64,000 bases of DNA from Ensifer sp. USDA 6670 (GTDB lineage: Bacteria > Pseudomonadota > Alphaproteobacteria > Rhizobiales > Rhizobiaceae): NCBI GenBank assembly GCA_000421085.1, contig ATWE01000007.1, positions 186,001 to 250,000 on the forward strand, read 5' to 3'. Below are positions 19,221 to 28,042 of this stretch, piece by piece. Every line of letters begins with the position of its first letter. Position 1 is the first letter of the stretch. A model generated the notes under the pieces. The model ran no database searches. It was not told where the DNA came from and worked only from the letters and a program-made list of their open reading frames with translations. The translations under genes and the position numbers were made by a program.

Positions 19221-19543
19221 GATTGTCCCGATTCCGAAATTCGCAATCTTTTCAAACCGCCGCCGGTGCGAATTTCGGATTAGACCGGCGACCAGTGAAT
19301 GTTACGGCGGCCTCTATGGCTCCGGTGAAGGAGCGGCCTGCCCAGCGATGAATATCCTATAATTACCAGATGTGGCTTGCGCGAACATAGCCCTTGGAGG
19401 CGGCCCCGAGTCGTCGCCACTCCGGCGACAGCATGTAGTGAGCATTGCGGCAAAAAGCGGGATCGCGGGTCGATGCAAATCGGAAGATTTGCCGAATTCC
19501 GCTTAACTTGACAAGTCGTGTCGCAACACGCCCGCCCCAGGGA
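19221..19543. other. Intergenic region between fabF and mltG
   Basis: There is no credible coding frame in these 323 bases and no strong hairpin. Both flanking genes are on the minus strand, so an mltG promoter may lie here; I cannot place it. Confidence 0.4.
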
Positions 19544-20809
19544 TCAATGGCCGGTGTAACGGCGCAGAATCAACGACGCGTTGGTACCGCCGAAACCGAA
19601 CGAGTTCGACAGGGCCACATTGATCTCGCGCTTACGCGCGACATGCGGCACGAGATCGATCTTCGTCTCGACGGAAGGGTTGTCGAGGTTGAGCGTCGGC
19701 GGGGCGATGTTGTCGCGAATTGCCAGCGCCGAGAAGATGGCCTCGACCGCGCCGGCCGCTCCGAGCAAATGCCCGATCGCCGACTTCGTCGAGGACATGG
19801 AGATCCTCGAAGCGCTGTCTCCGACCAGCCGTTCGACCGCGCCGAGCTCGATCGTGTCGGCCATCGTCGATGTTCCGTGGGCGTTGATATAGTCGATGTC
19901 CGCAGCCGTGACGCCCGCGCGCTTCAGCGCCATCTGCATGCAGCGGTAAGCGCCTTCGCCGTCTTCGGACGGAGCAGTGATGTGGAAGGCGTCGCCGGAC
20001 AGGCCGTAACCGATCACTTCGGCGTAGATCTTGGCACCGCGCGCCTTTGCGTGCTCCAGTTCTTCCAGAACGACGACGCCCGCACCCTCGCCCATGACGA
20101 AGCCGTCACGATCGGCGTCATAGGGCCGCGAGGCCTTCTCAGGATTGTCGTTGTGCTGGGTCGAGAGCGCCTTGCAGGCGGCGAAGCCTGCGAGCGATAT
20201 CCGACAGATCGGAGATTCCGTACCACCGGCCACCATCACGTCCGCATCCCCGAGCGCGATCAGCCGGCTGGCGTCGCCGATCGCATGCGCGCCGGTCGAG
20301 CACGCCGTCACGACGGAATGGTTGGGACCGCGCAGCTTGTGGCGGATGGAAACCTGACCGGCTGCGAGATTGATCAGCCGGCCGGGAATGAAGAACGGGG
20401 AAATACGCCGCGGGCCCTTGTCGCGCAGCGTGTAACCCGCATCGACGATACCCTCCAGCCCGCCGATGCCCGAGCCGATCAGAACGCCGGTCGAAATCTG
20501 GTCTTCGTCGCTTTCGGGTTTCCAGCCTGCATCCGCCAGCGCCATGTCGGCAGCGGCCATCGCATAGACGATGAAAGGATCGACCTTGCGCTGTTCCTTG
20601 GGCTCCATCCAGTCGTCGGCATTGAACGTACCGTCGCTGCCATCGCCGAAGGGAATGCGGCAGGCAATCTTGGCGGGAAGGTCCTCGACCTCGAACTCGG
20701 TGACCTTGCGGGCTGCATTGTCGCCGGCCAGAAGACGCGCCCAGCTGACTTCGGTTCCGCAACCCAGAGGAGATACCATGCCGGTACCGGTGATAACGAC
20801 ACGTCTCAT
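19544..20809 (-). CDS. fabF: Beta-ketoacyl-ACP synthase II
   Basis: The 421-residue protein starts MRRVVITGTGMVSPLGCG and has the condensing-enzyme triad: Cys in TACSTGAHAIGDA, His in NAHGTST and His in IGHLLGAAG. It elongates acyl-ACP with malonyl-ACP. It lies downstream of acpP with a 306-base gap that contains a hairpin, so it may have its own promoter as well as read-through from acpP. Confidence 0.96.
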   Translation of the reverse strand: MRRVVITGTGMVSPLGCGTEVSWARLLAGDNAARKVTEFEVEDLPAKIACRIPFGDGSDGTFNADDWMEPKEQRKVDPFIVYAMAAADMALADAGWKPESDEDQISTGVLIGSGIGGLEGIVDAGYTLRDKGPRRISPFFIPGRLINLAAGQVSIRHKLRGPNHSVVTACSTGAHAIGDASRLIALGDADVMVAGGTESPICRISLAGFAACKALSTQHNDNPEKASRPYDADRDGFVMGEGAGVVVLEELEHAKARGAKIYAEVIGYGLSGDAFHITAPSEDGEGAYRCMQMALKRAGVTAADIDYINAHGTSTMADTIELGAVERLVGDSASRISMSSTKSAIGHLLGAAGAVEAIFSALAIRDNIAPPTLNLDNPSVETKIDLVPHVARKREINVALSNSFGFGGTNASLILRRYTGH

Positions 20810-20897
20810 ACCCGTGACCCACCCTGACTGTTCAATTCAACCGCCGGACCGGGCCACGCGACGATCGCGACCCGCGCATGCATTTGCAAATCTCGTT

Positions 20898-20929
20898 ACA
20901 GCGTCGTGAAGACGCGCAAAGGTCGCTGT
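20898..20929 (-). repeat. Short palindromic repeat between fabF and acpP
   Basis: ACAGCG (20898-20903) pairs with CGCTGT (20924-20929) and encloses GCGTC-GTGAA-GACGC. On the opposite strand it reads ACAGCGACCTTTGCGCGTCT, identical over that stretch to the module at 28106-28124. It has a shortened right half. Confidence 0.7.
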
Positions 20930-21074
20930 GACCTTATGTTTCCCTGCATCTTCTTGTCCCTGGACGGACTCCGATCAGGAGACATGCAGTAGTGACGACC
21001 AGAGGGAAGGCGGGACGCTTTGCCGATCGCAACCCGCAGTGAAAAGCGGGTCAGCCCACTGCCCCAGGGCTGAA

Positions 21075-21094
21075 CGGGCCGCGAGTGCGGCCCG
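21075..21094 (-). terminator. Hairpin downstream of acpP
   Basis: A perfect 8-bp stem (CGGGCCGC/GCGGCCCG) with a 4-base loop lies 22 bases past the acpP stop. It could stop or stabilise the short, abundant acpP transcript. There is no clear U run. Confidence 0.55.
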
Positions 21095-21115
21095 CCAATG
21101 ACTCAGACCAAAAGG

Positions 21116-21352
21116 TCAGGCCTGGGCTTTCTCGATGAACTTGACGGCGTCGCCAACGGTGAGGATCGAATCTGCTGCGTCGTCCGGGATTTCGACACCG
21201 AATTCTTCTTCGAATGCCATGACCAGTTCGACGGTGTCGAGCGAGTCCGCGCCGAGGTCATCGATGAAGCTTGCGCCTTCGCTGACCTTTTCGGCGTCGA
21301 CGCCAAGATGATCAATAACAATTTTCTTCACGCGTTCTGCGATATCGCTCAT
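21116..21352 (-). CDS. acpP: Acyl carrier protein
   Basis: This acidic 78-residue protein has the 4'-phosphopantetheine attachment motif [18 protein letters not shown], with the serine at about residue 38. It carries growing acyl chains for the fab enzymes on either side. AGGAA lies 7 bases before the ATG. The gap of 335 bases from fabG suggests a separate, probably strong, promoter. Confidence 0.97.
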   Translation of the reverse strand: MSDIAERVKKIVIDHLGVDAEKVSEGASFIDDLGADSLDTVELVMAFEEEFGVEIPDDAADSILTVGDAVKFIEKAQA

Positions 21353-21687
21353 GTCGGAGTTCCTCGACCTTATGTTTCTCTACGGCGCTGTTACCGGCAC
21401 CGGCACTCTATCACGCCTGATAGACCAAGTTGGTCCACCGGGCAATCCATCCAACCGAAACCGCGGAAACCTAGGGCAACAAGAGTTGCCGGACACCTGG
21501 CCGGAACGGTCGACTGCGCGCAGTCATGGCCCGATTAACACGGTTTATGCCTGCCGCAAAGTGTGAAAATGCCCGATATTCCCTTGGTCAACATTGAATT
21601 TCAAGCATTTGGCACAAACAAACGAGAGGCTGATCGGAAGTCGCAGCACAGGCCGAAGACCAAGAAGCCGCACACTCCATCGCCTCG
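21353..21687. other. Intergenic region upstream of acpP
   Basis: These 335 bases hold no credible gene. The segment is expected to carry the acpP promoter and the fabG terminator, but I see no clear consensus match or strong hairpin. Confidence 0.4.
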
Positions 21688-22425
21688 TCAGATCATCGCC
21701 ATGCCGCCGTTGACGTGGATCGTCTGACCGGTGACGTATCCCGCTTCGTTCGAAGCGAGATAGGCAACGGCGGAGGCGACTTCCGCTCCGCTTCCCATCC
21801 GCCGCATCGGGATCGCAGACATGATCCCTTCCTTCTGCTTGTCGTTCAGCTTGCCCGTCATCGCGCTTTCGATGAAGCCCGGCGCGACGCAGTTGACCGT
21901 GACGTTGCGGGTTGCGATTTCCTGTGCAAGCGACTTGGAGAAGCCGATCATGCCGGCCTTCGAGGCACAGTAATTCGCCTGCCCCGGATTGCCGGTGACG
22001 CCGACGACCGAGGTTATGTTGACGATGCGGCCGAAGCGACGGCGCATCATCGGATGGGTGAGCTCGCGCGTCAGCCGGAAGACGGCCGTGAGATTGACTT
22101 CGATGACGTTGTCCCAGTCTTCGTCGCTCATGCGGACGAAGAGCCCGTCCTTGGTAATGCCGGCATTGTTGACGAGGATATCGACGCCGCCGAGATCGGC
22201 TTCCGCCTTTTCTCCGAGCGCCTTGACTTCCGCGCGGTCGGAGAGATTTGCCGGGAATATCTGAACACGTTCGCCGAGGGTGTTGGCAAGGGCTTCGAGC
22301 TTCTCGACGCGGGTACCATGCAGTCCGACGAGGGCGCCCTGGGCATGCAGCATGCGGGCGATTTCCTCGCCGATACCGCCGGAAGCGCCGGTAACGAGAG
22401 CCTTGCGGCCTGAAAGATCGAACAT
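21688..22425 (-). CDS. fabG: 3-oxoacyl-ACP reductase
   Basis: The 245-residue short-chain dehydrogenase has the cofactor motif TGASGGIGEEIA, NNAGITKDGLF and the active-site YCASKAG. It performs the NADPH-dependent reduction in fatty-acid elongation. AAGGAGAAA precedes the ATG. It is 24 bases downstream of fabD and probably co-transcribed with it. Confidence 0.96.
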   Translation of the reverse strand: MFDLSGRKALVTGASGGIGEEIARMLHAQGALVGLHGTRVEKLEALANTLGERVQIFPANLSDRAEVKALGEKAEADLGGVDILVNNAGITKDGLFVRMSDEDWDNVIEVNLTAVFRLTRELTHPMMRRRFGRIVNITSVVGVTGNPGQANYCASKAGMIGFSKSLAQEIATRNVTVNCVAPGFIESAMTGKLNDKQKEGIMSAIPMRRMGSGAEVASAVAYLASNEAGYVTGQTIHVNGGMAMI

Positions 22426-22449
22426 GGATTTCTCCTTATAGTAGGGCGC

Positions 22450-23394
22450 TCAGGCCAAGAGGACGGCAAGCGCCGCATCGATATCGGCGGGCGAATTGAC
22501 GGCTATGCCCTTGACGGTCTTGTCGATCCTCCGGGAAAGTCCCGTCAGGACCTTCCCCGAGCCGATCTCGTAAAGCGTCGTCACGTCATGGGTCGCAAAC
22601 CACTCGACCGTCTCGCGCCAGCGCACCTGCCCCGTCACCTGCTCGACAAGCAGGCGTGCGATCTCGGCCGCATCGCTTACCGGCGCGGCAAGCACGTTCG
22701 CGACGACCGGCACCACGGGATCGCGCTTCTCGACCGTTGCGAGCGCCTCGCGCATGGCCTCAGCGGCCGGCGTCATCAACGCGGAATGGAAGGGGGCGGA
22801 CACGGGCAGCATAAGCGCGCGCTTGGCACCCTTTTCCGATGCGAGCGCCGCGGCCTTTTCCACAGCCGGCTTCTCGCCCGAGATCACCAGCTGGCCGCCG
22901 CCGTTGTCGTTGGCGATCTGGCACGAGCCGAGCGATGAGGCGTCACGGCAGATCGCTTCGACGTCGTCATGCTCCAGACCGATGATCGCCGCCATCGCGC
23001 CCTTGCCGACGGGTACGGCCGCCTGCATCGCATTGCCGCGAATGCGCAGAAGACGCGCCGTGTCGGCGAGCGAGAACGTACCGGCGGCACAGAGCGCCGA
23101 ATACTCCCCGAGCGAGTGGCCCGCAACGAAGGAAACCTTGCTCTTGAGGTCGAGGCCCTTGGCCTCGAGCACGCGGACTACCGCCATGGACACTGCCATC
23201 AGCGCCGGTTGCGCATTGGCCGTCAGCGTCAGCGTCTCCTCAGGCCCGTTCCACATGATGTCCGAGAGCTTTTCGCCGAGCGCGTCGTCGACCTCGGCGA
23301 AGACGGCCGCAGCCTCCGGAAAGGCTTCGGCCAGATCCTTGCCCATGCCGACGGCCTGACTGCCCTGGCCGGGGAACGTGAATGCGATGCTCAT
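22450..23394 (-). CDS. fabD: Malonyl-CoA:ACP transacylase
   Basis: From the ATG at 23394 the protein has 314 residues and opens MSIAFTFPGQGSQAVGMGKDL; the catalytic serine is in GHSLGEYSALCAAG and the malonyl-carboxylate arginine in LLRIRGNAMQ. It loads malonyl groups on AcpP. An in-frame ATG at 23412 would add six residues and has no clear advantage. It heads the fabD-fabG-acpP-fabF series; no fabH is present. Confidence 0.95.
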   Translation of the reverse strand: MSIAFTFPGQGSQAVGMGKDLAEAFPEAAAVFAEVDDALGEKLSDIMWNGPEETLTLTANAQPALMAVSMAVVRVLEAKGLDLKSKVSFVAGHSLGEYSALCAAGTFSLADTARLLRIRGNAMQAAVPVGKGAMAAIIGLEHDDVEAICRDASSLGSCQIANDNGGGQLVISGEKPAVEKAAALASEKGAKRALMLPVSAPFHSALMTPAAEAMREALATVEKRDPVVPVVANVLAAPVSDAAEIARLLVEQVTGQVRWRETVEWFATHDVTTLYEIGSGKVLTGLSRRIDKTVKGIAVNSPADIDAALAVLLA

Positions 23395-23541
23395 CAAGAG
23401 TGCCCCTTCCATGGGTCGCGGCTGGTTCGGAGCAATCCAATAGCCGTGATCGTTTCAATTGCGCGGGCGGGTGCAGATGGACCGCGCGGACCTTTGGCGC
23501 CGCCCCGCATTTTCCTCTCCATTCACATTCCTGAACCGCAA

Positions 23542-23566
23542 GTCAAGCGCGGAAGCCGCGCTTGAC
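23542..23566. repeat. Perfect 11-bp inverted repeat in the fabD/aldo-keto reductase divergent region
   Basis: The arms GTCAAGCGCGG (23542-23552) and CCGCGCTTGAC (23556-23566) flank an AAG loop. Both arms carry CTTGAC, the rhizobial -35 consensus, facing outward. The flanking genes are divergent, so this is not an ordinary terminator. The remainder of 23395-23730 shows no gene. Confidence 0.5.
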
Positions 23567-23730
23567 GGGTTGCTTACGGTCTTTTGCCCTTGATCTTCGC
23601 CAATCAAGGCTTAAGTTTGCCCCGCTTTGCCGCCGCGTCGTTCCGGAACGTCCTGGGCTGCGGCCAACCGTCATTTCCAAGGCGGAGCGCCTTTCTCCCA
23701 TGGGCGCTGACCCGCCCCACAAGGAACGTC

Positions 23731-24774
23731 ATGCGCTACAACAAACTCGGCCGCACCGGCATCAAGGTTTCGTCCATCTGCCTCGGAACGATGACGTGGG
23801 GCTCGCAGAACACGCCGGCCGAAGCCTGCGAACAACTCGATTTTGCTTTCGACCGTGGCGTCAACTTCATCGATACGGCCGAACTCTATCCGACCACGCC
23901 GCTTTCAGCGGAGACCTACGGCAACACCGAGCGCATCATCAGCGACTGGCTGGCCGCGCGCGGCCGCCGCGACGACGTGGTGGTTGCAACCAAGGTCGCC
24001 GGCTCCGGCCGTGCCTACATTCGCAATGGCGGCCCGGTCACCCCGGAAGGAATCGGCGAGGCGGTCGATGCGAGCCTCGCGCGGCTCAGAACCGACTATA
24101 TCGACCTTTATCAATTGCACTGGCCCAACCGCGGTCATTACCACTTCCGAAACGCCTGGTCCTATGACCCTTCCCGTCAGGACAAGGAGGAGGTCGCGGC
24201 TGATCTCAAGGCCATTCTGGACAAGCTCGGCGACCTCGTCAAAGCGGGCAAGATCCGCGCGGTCGGCCTTTCGAACGATACTGCCTGGGGCGCGATGAAG
24301 ATGATCGACCTCGCCAACCGATACGGCTTTCCGCGCGTCGCGACGATCCAGAACGAATACAATCTGCTCTACCGCAGCTACGATCTCGACCTGGCGGAAG
24401 TTTCGCATCACGAAGATATCGGCCTGCTCGCCTATTCGCCGCTGGCGGCCGGGCTCTTGAGCGGAAAATATCTGGACGGCGCCAGGCCGGCCGGATCGCG
24501 CCTGTCGATCAACGGCGACCTCGGCGGCCGCTACACGCCGCATCAGGAGCCCGCCGTTGCCGCCTATGCCGCACTCGCCCGCGAAAATGATCTTGACCCC
24601 GCTCAGATGGCGATCGCCTTCTGTCTCACGCGCCCCTTCCTGGCCTCGGCCATCATCGGCGCCACGTCGATGGAGCAACTGAAGAACGATCTCGGCGCCG
24701 CCGACGTCACTCTCTCCCAGGACGTGATGAACGGCATCCGGCGCCTGCATCGGCTCTACCCGGCGCCGATCTGA
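23731..24774 (+). CDS. NADP(H)-dependent aldo/keto reductase (Tas-like)
   Basis: From the ATG at 23731 (AAGGA 5 bases upstream) the protein has 347 residues. Aldo/keto reductase marks are FIDTAELYPT (catalytic Asp and Tyr), ATKVAGS (catalytic Lys) and LYQLHWPNRG (His), with C-terminal cofactor segment IIGATSMEQLKNDL. Sequence and length resemble E. coli Tas. The substrate is unknown. The frame is open another 147 bases upstream without conserved sequence. It is divergent from fabD. Confidence 0.9.
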   Translation: MRYNKLGRTGIKVSSICLGTMTWGSQNTPAEACEQLDFAFDRGVNFIDTAELYPTTPLSAETYGNTERIISDWLAARGRRDDVVVATKVAGSGRAYIRNGGPVTPEGIGEAVDASLARLRTDYIDLYQLHWPNRGHYHFRNAWSYDPSRQDKEEVAADLKAILDKLGDLVKAGKIRAVGLSNDTAWGAMKMIDLANRYGFPRVATIQNEYNLLYRSYDLDLAEVSHHEDIGLLAYSPLAAGLLSGKYLDGARPAGSRLSINGDLGGRYTPHQEPAVAAYAALARENDLDPAQMAIAFCLTRPFLASAIIGATSMEQLKNDLGAADVTLSQDVMNGIRRLHRLYPAPI

Positions 24775-24800
24775 GACACTCTCCCGCCGGAGCGGCGGCT

Positions 24801-25133
24801 TCATGCCGCCATCTGGCGGCAGCTCTCGGCGCAGCGCCTGCAGGCGTCGACGCAATCAGCCATGTCGCCGATGCGCTCGCAATCATCCGCGCATTCCGCG
24901 CAGATCTCGGCGCATTCGCCGCACAGGTGCCTGTGGTGCGGCGTGCCAAGCAGCATGAAATGCGCCGCGTCCCTGCAAATCTCCGCGCAGGCCATCATCA
25001 GCCGGAAGTGCGGCGGCTTGGTATGCTCGCCACCGGCTTCGAGGCAGTGGGTCATCGCCGTCGAAAGGCAGACGCGATAACAGGCAAGGCAACTCTCGAT
25101 GCATTCCTGCATCTTCGGATCGAAGGGGGCCAT
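24801..25133 (-). CDS. Four-helix bundle copper-binding protein (Csp3-like)
   Basis: The 110-residue protein has 16 cysteines in repeated CxxxC and CxxC spacing (ECIESCLACYRVC, CGECAEICAECADDC, CVDACRRCAESC) plus a His-rich turn (TPHHRHLC). This matches the cysteine-lined four-helix bundle family (DUF326/Csp) that stores Cu(I). No signal peptide is present, so it should be cytosolic like Csp3. The start at 25133 has GGGAGAAGAAA just upstream; the longer open frame to 25385 lacks family sequence. No copper exporter or regulator is adjacent. Confidence 0.82.
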   Translation of the reverse strand: MAPFDPKMQECIESCLACYRVCLSTAMTHCLEAGGEHTKPPHFRLMMACAEICRDAAHFMLLGTPHHRHLCGECAEICAECADDCERIGDMADCVDACRRCAESCRQMAA

Positions 25134-25475
25134 TTTCTTCTCCCGGATGGGTGGAAGCCCACTCAACAGCGCAAGGGCGCTTTTGTTCCGGCTGAGCGCA
25201 GCCGGGACGCCAATCTGACGAGGCGGCTTGCATTTCAGCTGAAAACCCGTATAAGCGCGCTGTTCGAAACGCCCGGTCTTCTGGCTGGTGGCTGAACGGA
25301 GGGCCGGTTTCCATTCGGAAGCCGTGAGGAATGTAAGGCATTCCGGCCTCCCGTGTCTCCGCTCTCGACCGTCTCGATACAACACTTTCTTGCCGGCTCT
25401 TATAGCCTTTAAGAACAGTCGTTGAGGCTTAGCCGCCGAGGTCCGGGCTGATTAACGCAAGAAAGGCAAGCCACA
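25134..25475. other. Divergent region between the copper-binding gene and rpsF
   Basis: These 342 bases should hold promoters for both neighbours. An AT-richer stretch near 25381-25410 (CTTGCCGGCTCTTATAGCC) could be an rpsF promoter, but the spacing is poor. The last 50 bases may form an mRNA leader structure, listed separately. Confidence 0.35.
25426..25472 (+). promoter_or_regulatory. Possible S6:S18 autoregulatory leader of rpsF
   Basis: GGCTT (25426-25430) can pair with AAGCC (25468-25472) just before the rpsF start, enclosing a C-rich segment with CCGCCG. Many bacteria have an rpsF leader in which the S6-S18 complex binds a CCG-containing bulge. The match here is by eye and weak. Confidence 0.25.
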
Positions 25476-25925
25476 ATGGCTCTTTATGAACACGTATTCC
25501 TCGCTCGGCAGGACATCACGCCGCAGCAGGTCGACGCTCTCGTCGAGCAGTACAAGGGTGTGATCGAAGCGAACGGCGGCAAGGTCGGTCGGGTCGAAAA
25601 CTGGGGCCTGAAGTCCCTCACCTACCGCATCAAGAAGAACCGCAAGGCTCACTACGTCCTCATGGACATCGACGCCCCGGCACCGGCCGTGCACGAAGTC
25701 GAGCGTCAGATGCGCATCAACGAAGACGTCCTGCGCTACATGACGATCGCCGTCAGCAAGCACGAGGAAGGCCCGTCCGCGATGATGCAGAAGCGCGACC
25801 GCGACGATCGTCCGCGCCGCGACGGCGACCGTCCGGACCGTGGTGGGTTTGGCGACCGTGGTCCGCGTCCGGACCGTGGCGACCGCGATGACCGTCCGCG
25901 CCGCCCGCGCGAAGACCGCGCTTAA
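25476..25925 (+). CDS. rpsF: 30S ribosomal protein S6
   Basis: The 149-residue protein begins [20 protein letters not shown] and has the S6 fold to about residue 100 ([23 protein letters not shown]). The C-terminal 45 residues are a low-complexity tail of Arg, Asp, Gly and Pro with repeated DRP/DRG units; such tails are common in alphaproteobacterial S6. It binds S18 on the platform of the small subunit. rpsR follows after 25 bases. Confidence 0.97.
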   Translation: MALYEHVFLARQDITPQQVDALVEQYKGVIEANGGKVGRVENWGLKSLTYRIKKNRKAHYVLMDIDAPAPAVHEVERQMRINEDVLRYMTIAVSKHEEGPSAMMQKRDRDDRPRRDGDRPDRGGFGDRGPRPDRGDRDDRPRRPREDRA

Positions 25926-25950
25926 CAAGAAGCTTTAGGAGATAAAGACA

Positions 25951-26199
25951 ATGGCTGAAGTTTCTTCCGCTCCGGTACGCCGTCCGTTCCACCGTCGCCG
26001 CAAGACCTGCCCCTTCTCGGGCGCAAACGCTCCGCGGATCGACTACAAGGACGTCCGTCTCCTGCAGCGCTACATTTCCGAGCGCGGCAAGATCGTGCCG
26101 TCGCGCATCACGGCCGTTTCCCAGAAGAAGCAGCGCGAACTCGCCCAGGCGATCAAGCGCGCCCGCTTCCTCGGCCTGCTGCCCTACATCGTATCGTAA
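25951..26199 (+). CDS. rpsR: 30S ribosomal protein S18
   Basis: The 82-residue basic protein has the family core [59 protein letters not shown] lies 7 bases upstream of the ATG. It partners S6. The next gene in the operon is a DUF2232 membrane protein before rplI. Confidence 0.97.
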   Translation: MAEVSSAPVRRPFHRRRKTCPFSGANAPRIDYKDVRLLQRYISERGKIVPSRITAVSQKKQRELAQAIKRARFLGLLPYIVS

Positions 26200-26393
26200 G
26201 GCGACCGGCACTCCGTTGATCGGTTGACTCAACGGAAACCAGCTCCGATCGAGGCGCGCTCTCAAGGGTGCCTCGATCCCTCCCTTCCGCGGTGGGCGCG
26301 GATCGGAAAACGCGCCGGAACGGCGCGCCAATCCCATGTTGGGGCAATGGCCGGATGGCCGCCCCTAACTGCCTCTAAAGCAGGACAGCGAAC

Positions 26394-27347
26394 GTGAAGA
26401 ACTGGAACAGGACATCGCTGCTGACCGGCGTTCTCGCCGGCATTACCGCCGCCCTCTTGTCGATGGGCGCGAATACGCAGTCGTCTCTTGCGATCGTTCT
26501 CTATGCCGCCTCCGCGCTGCCGATCCTGATTGCGGGTCTCGGTTGGGGAAACGCCGCCGCCCTCGCGGCCATCGTGGTCGCGGGCGGCGCAGCAGTGGCA
26601 CTCGTATCACCCTATTTCGCACTGCTGATCGTCGTCGTGACGCTCGTCCCGGCCGGCTGGCTCAGCCACCTCTCCAATCTTGCGCGCCCGGCTTCCGAAC
26701 TCGGCGGTCCCGAAGGGTCGCTCGCCTGGTATCCGCTCTCCGACATCCTCGTGCATCTTGCCGGACTGGTGACGGTCGGCATGATCATCGTCGGCTATAT
26801 CGTCGGGTACGATTCGAGCGTCTCCAACATCATGGTCGACATGGTGGTCGAGGCGGTGAAGGCGCAGGAACCGCTCTACAATCCGGACGCCGCGGCAATC
26901 GCTCAGCTCAAGTCGATATTCACGCTGGCTCTGCCGCTCGTGCAGGGTGCGATCTGGGTATTGATGCTGTTCGCCGCCTACTACATCGCGACCCGCATCG
27001 TACAGCTATCCGGCAAGGCGCTTCGGCCGCGGGAGGATGTCCCCTCATCACTCAGGATGCACCGCAACGCCATCTTCGTGTTTCTCGGCGGCCTGGCCCT
27101 CACCTTCTTCGGCGGTGCGCCGGCTGTGATCGGTGCGCTCGTCTGCGGCACCTTCGGCGCCGGCTTCCTGCTCTCGGGCTTCGCCTCTTTTCATTTTCGC
27201 ACGCGGGGCAAGTCCTGGCGGCTTCCCGTGCTGTGGATCGCATACCTGTCGGTATTCGTCTTCACGATTCCGGCTTTCTTCTTCCTCCTGTCGGGCTTGA
27301 TCGATACGCGCCGCGCCATCGCACTCACGCCCACCGGAAAAAACTGA
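26394..27347 (+). CDS. DUF2232 family integral membrane protein
   Basis: The 317-residue protein starts at a GTG and has about eight hydrophobic spans (for example ALLSMGANTQSSLAIVLYAA, LLIVVVTLVPAGWL, VTVGMIIVGYIVGY, ALVCGTFGAGFLLSGFASF and a C-terminal span). DUF2232 proteins are commonly found between rpsR and rplI in alphaproteobacteria. The function is unknown; distant relationship to YybS-type or ECF S-component-like proteins has been suggested for the family. It probably shares the ribosomal operon transcript. Confidence 0.85.
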   Translation: MKNWNRTSLLTGVLAGITAALLSMGANTQSSLAIVLYAASALPILIAGLGWGNAAALAAIVVAGGAAVALVSPYFALLIVVVTLVPAGWLSHLSNLARPASELGGPEGSLAWYPLSDILVHLAGLVTVGMIIVGYIVGYDSSVSNIMVDMVVEAVKAQEPLYNPDAAAIAQLKSIFTLALPLVQGAIWVLMLFAAYYIATRIVQLSGKALRPREDVPSSLRMHRNAIFVFLGGLALTFFGGAPAVIGALVCGTFGAGFLLSGFASFHFRTRGKSWRLPVLWIAYLSVFVFTIPAFFFLLSGLIDTRRAIALTPTGKN

Positions 27348-27383
27348 CCAACGAAACAAACGAGAAACTGAAAGGAAATCGAA

Positions 27384-27959
27384 ATGGAAGTCATTCTCCT
27401 CGAACGCATCGCCAAGCTCGGTCAGATGGGCGAAACCGTAAAGGTTCGCGACGGCTTCGCGCGCAACTACCTGCTGCCGCTCGGCAAGGCACTCCGCGCC
27501 AATGCCGCCAACAAGGCCCGCTTCGAATCCGAGCGCTCGACGCTCGAAGCCCGCAACCTCGAGCGTAAGTCGGAAGCCCAGAAGGTTGCCGAGACGCTTG
27601 ACGGCAAGTCCTTCATCATCGTCCGTTCCGCTGGCGAGACCGGCCAGCTTTACGGCTCGGTTGCCGCCCGCGACATCGTCGAGACGCTGGCCGCCGAAGG
27701 CTTCAACATCAACCGGAACCAGGTCGACCTCAACCAGCCGATCAAGGCTATCGGCCTGCACAAGGTCACGCTGCACCTGCACGGGGAAGTCGACGTGGCG
27801 ATCGAAATCAACGTCGCCCGTTCGGCCGAAGAAGCCGAGCGCCAGGCCAAGGGCGAAAGCCTGACCTCTGCCGATGCCATCTACGGCGTGGACGAAGACG
27901 CCCTGAAGCCGGAAGACTTCTTCAACCCGGAAGCCGAGATCGAATCCGAAGAAGAATAA
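27384..27959 (+). CDS. rplI: 50S ribosomal protein L9
   Basis: The 191-residue protein opens [32 protein letters not shown], the L9 N-terminal domain that binds 23S rRNA. A long helix (about 40-75) leads to the C-terminal domain. It is longer than E. coli L9 because of an acidic tail ([15 protein letters not shown]), usual in Rhizobiales. AAAGGAAA precedes the ATG, and a strong terminator follows. Confidence 0.97.
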   Translation: MEVILLERIAKLGQMGETVKVRDGFARNYLLPLGKALRANAANKARFESERSTLEARNLERKSEAQKVAETLDGKSFIIVRSAGETGQLYGSVAARDIVETLAAEGFNINRNQVDLNQPIKAIGLHKVTLHLHGEVDVAIEINVARSAEEAERQAKGESLTSADAIYGVDEDALKPEDFFNPEAEIESEEE

Positions 27960-27983
27960 GCCCCGAGCGGACCTCAAGGAAAG

Positions 27984-28014
27984 AAGCCCGGATCCAATCG
28001 GATCCGGGCTTTTT
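27984..28014 (+). terminator. Rho-independent terminator after rplI
   Basis: A perfect 12-bp stem, AAGCCCGGATCC/GGATCCGGGCTT, with a 4-base loop is followed by a T run, 24 bases after the rplI stop. It ends the rpsF-rpsR-DUF2232-rplI operon. Confidence 0.9.
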
Positions 28015-28042
28015 GTTTGCGGGCGAATCCTCGCGGATCCTA

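Noticed and set aside
25800..25920. Repeated GACCGTGG/GACCGTCC units near the end of rpsF as a possible CRISPR-like or tandem repeat array
   Set aside because: They encode the low-complexity Arg/Asp/Gly tail of S6 in frame; spacing is irregular and no spacers are present.
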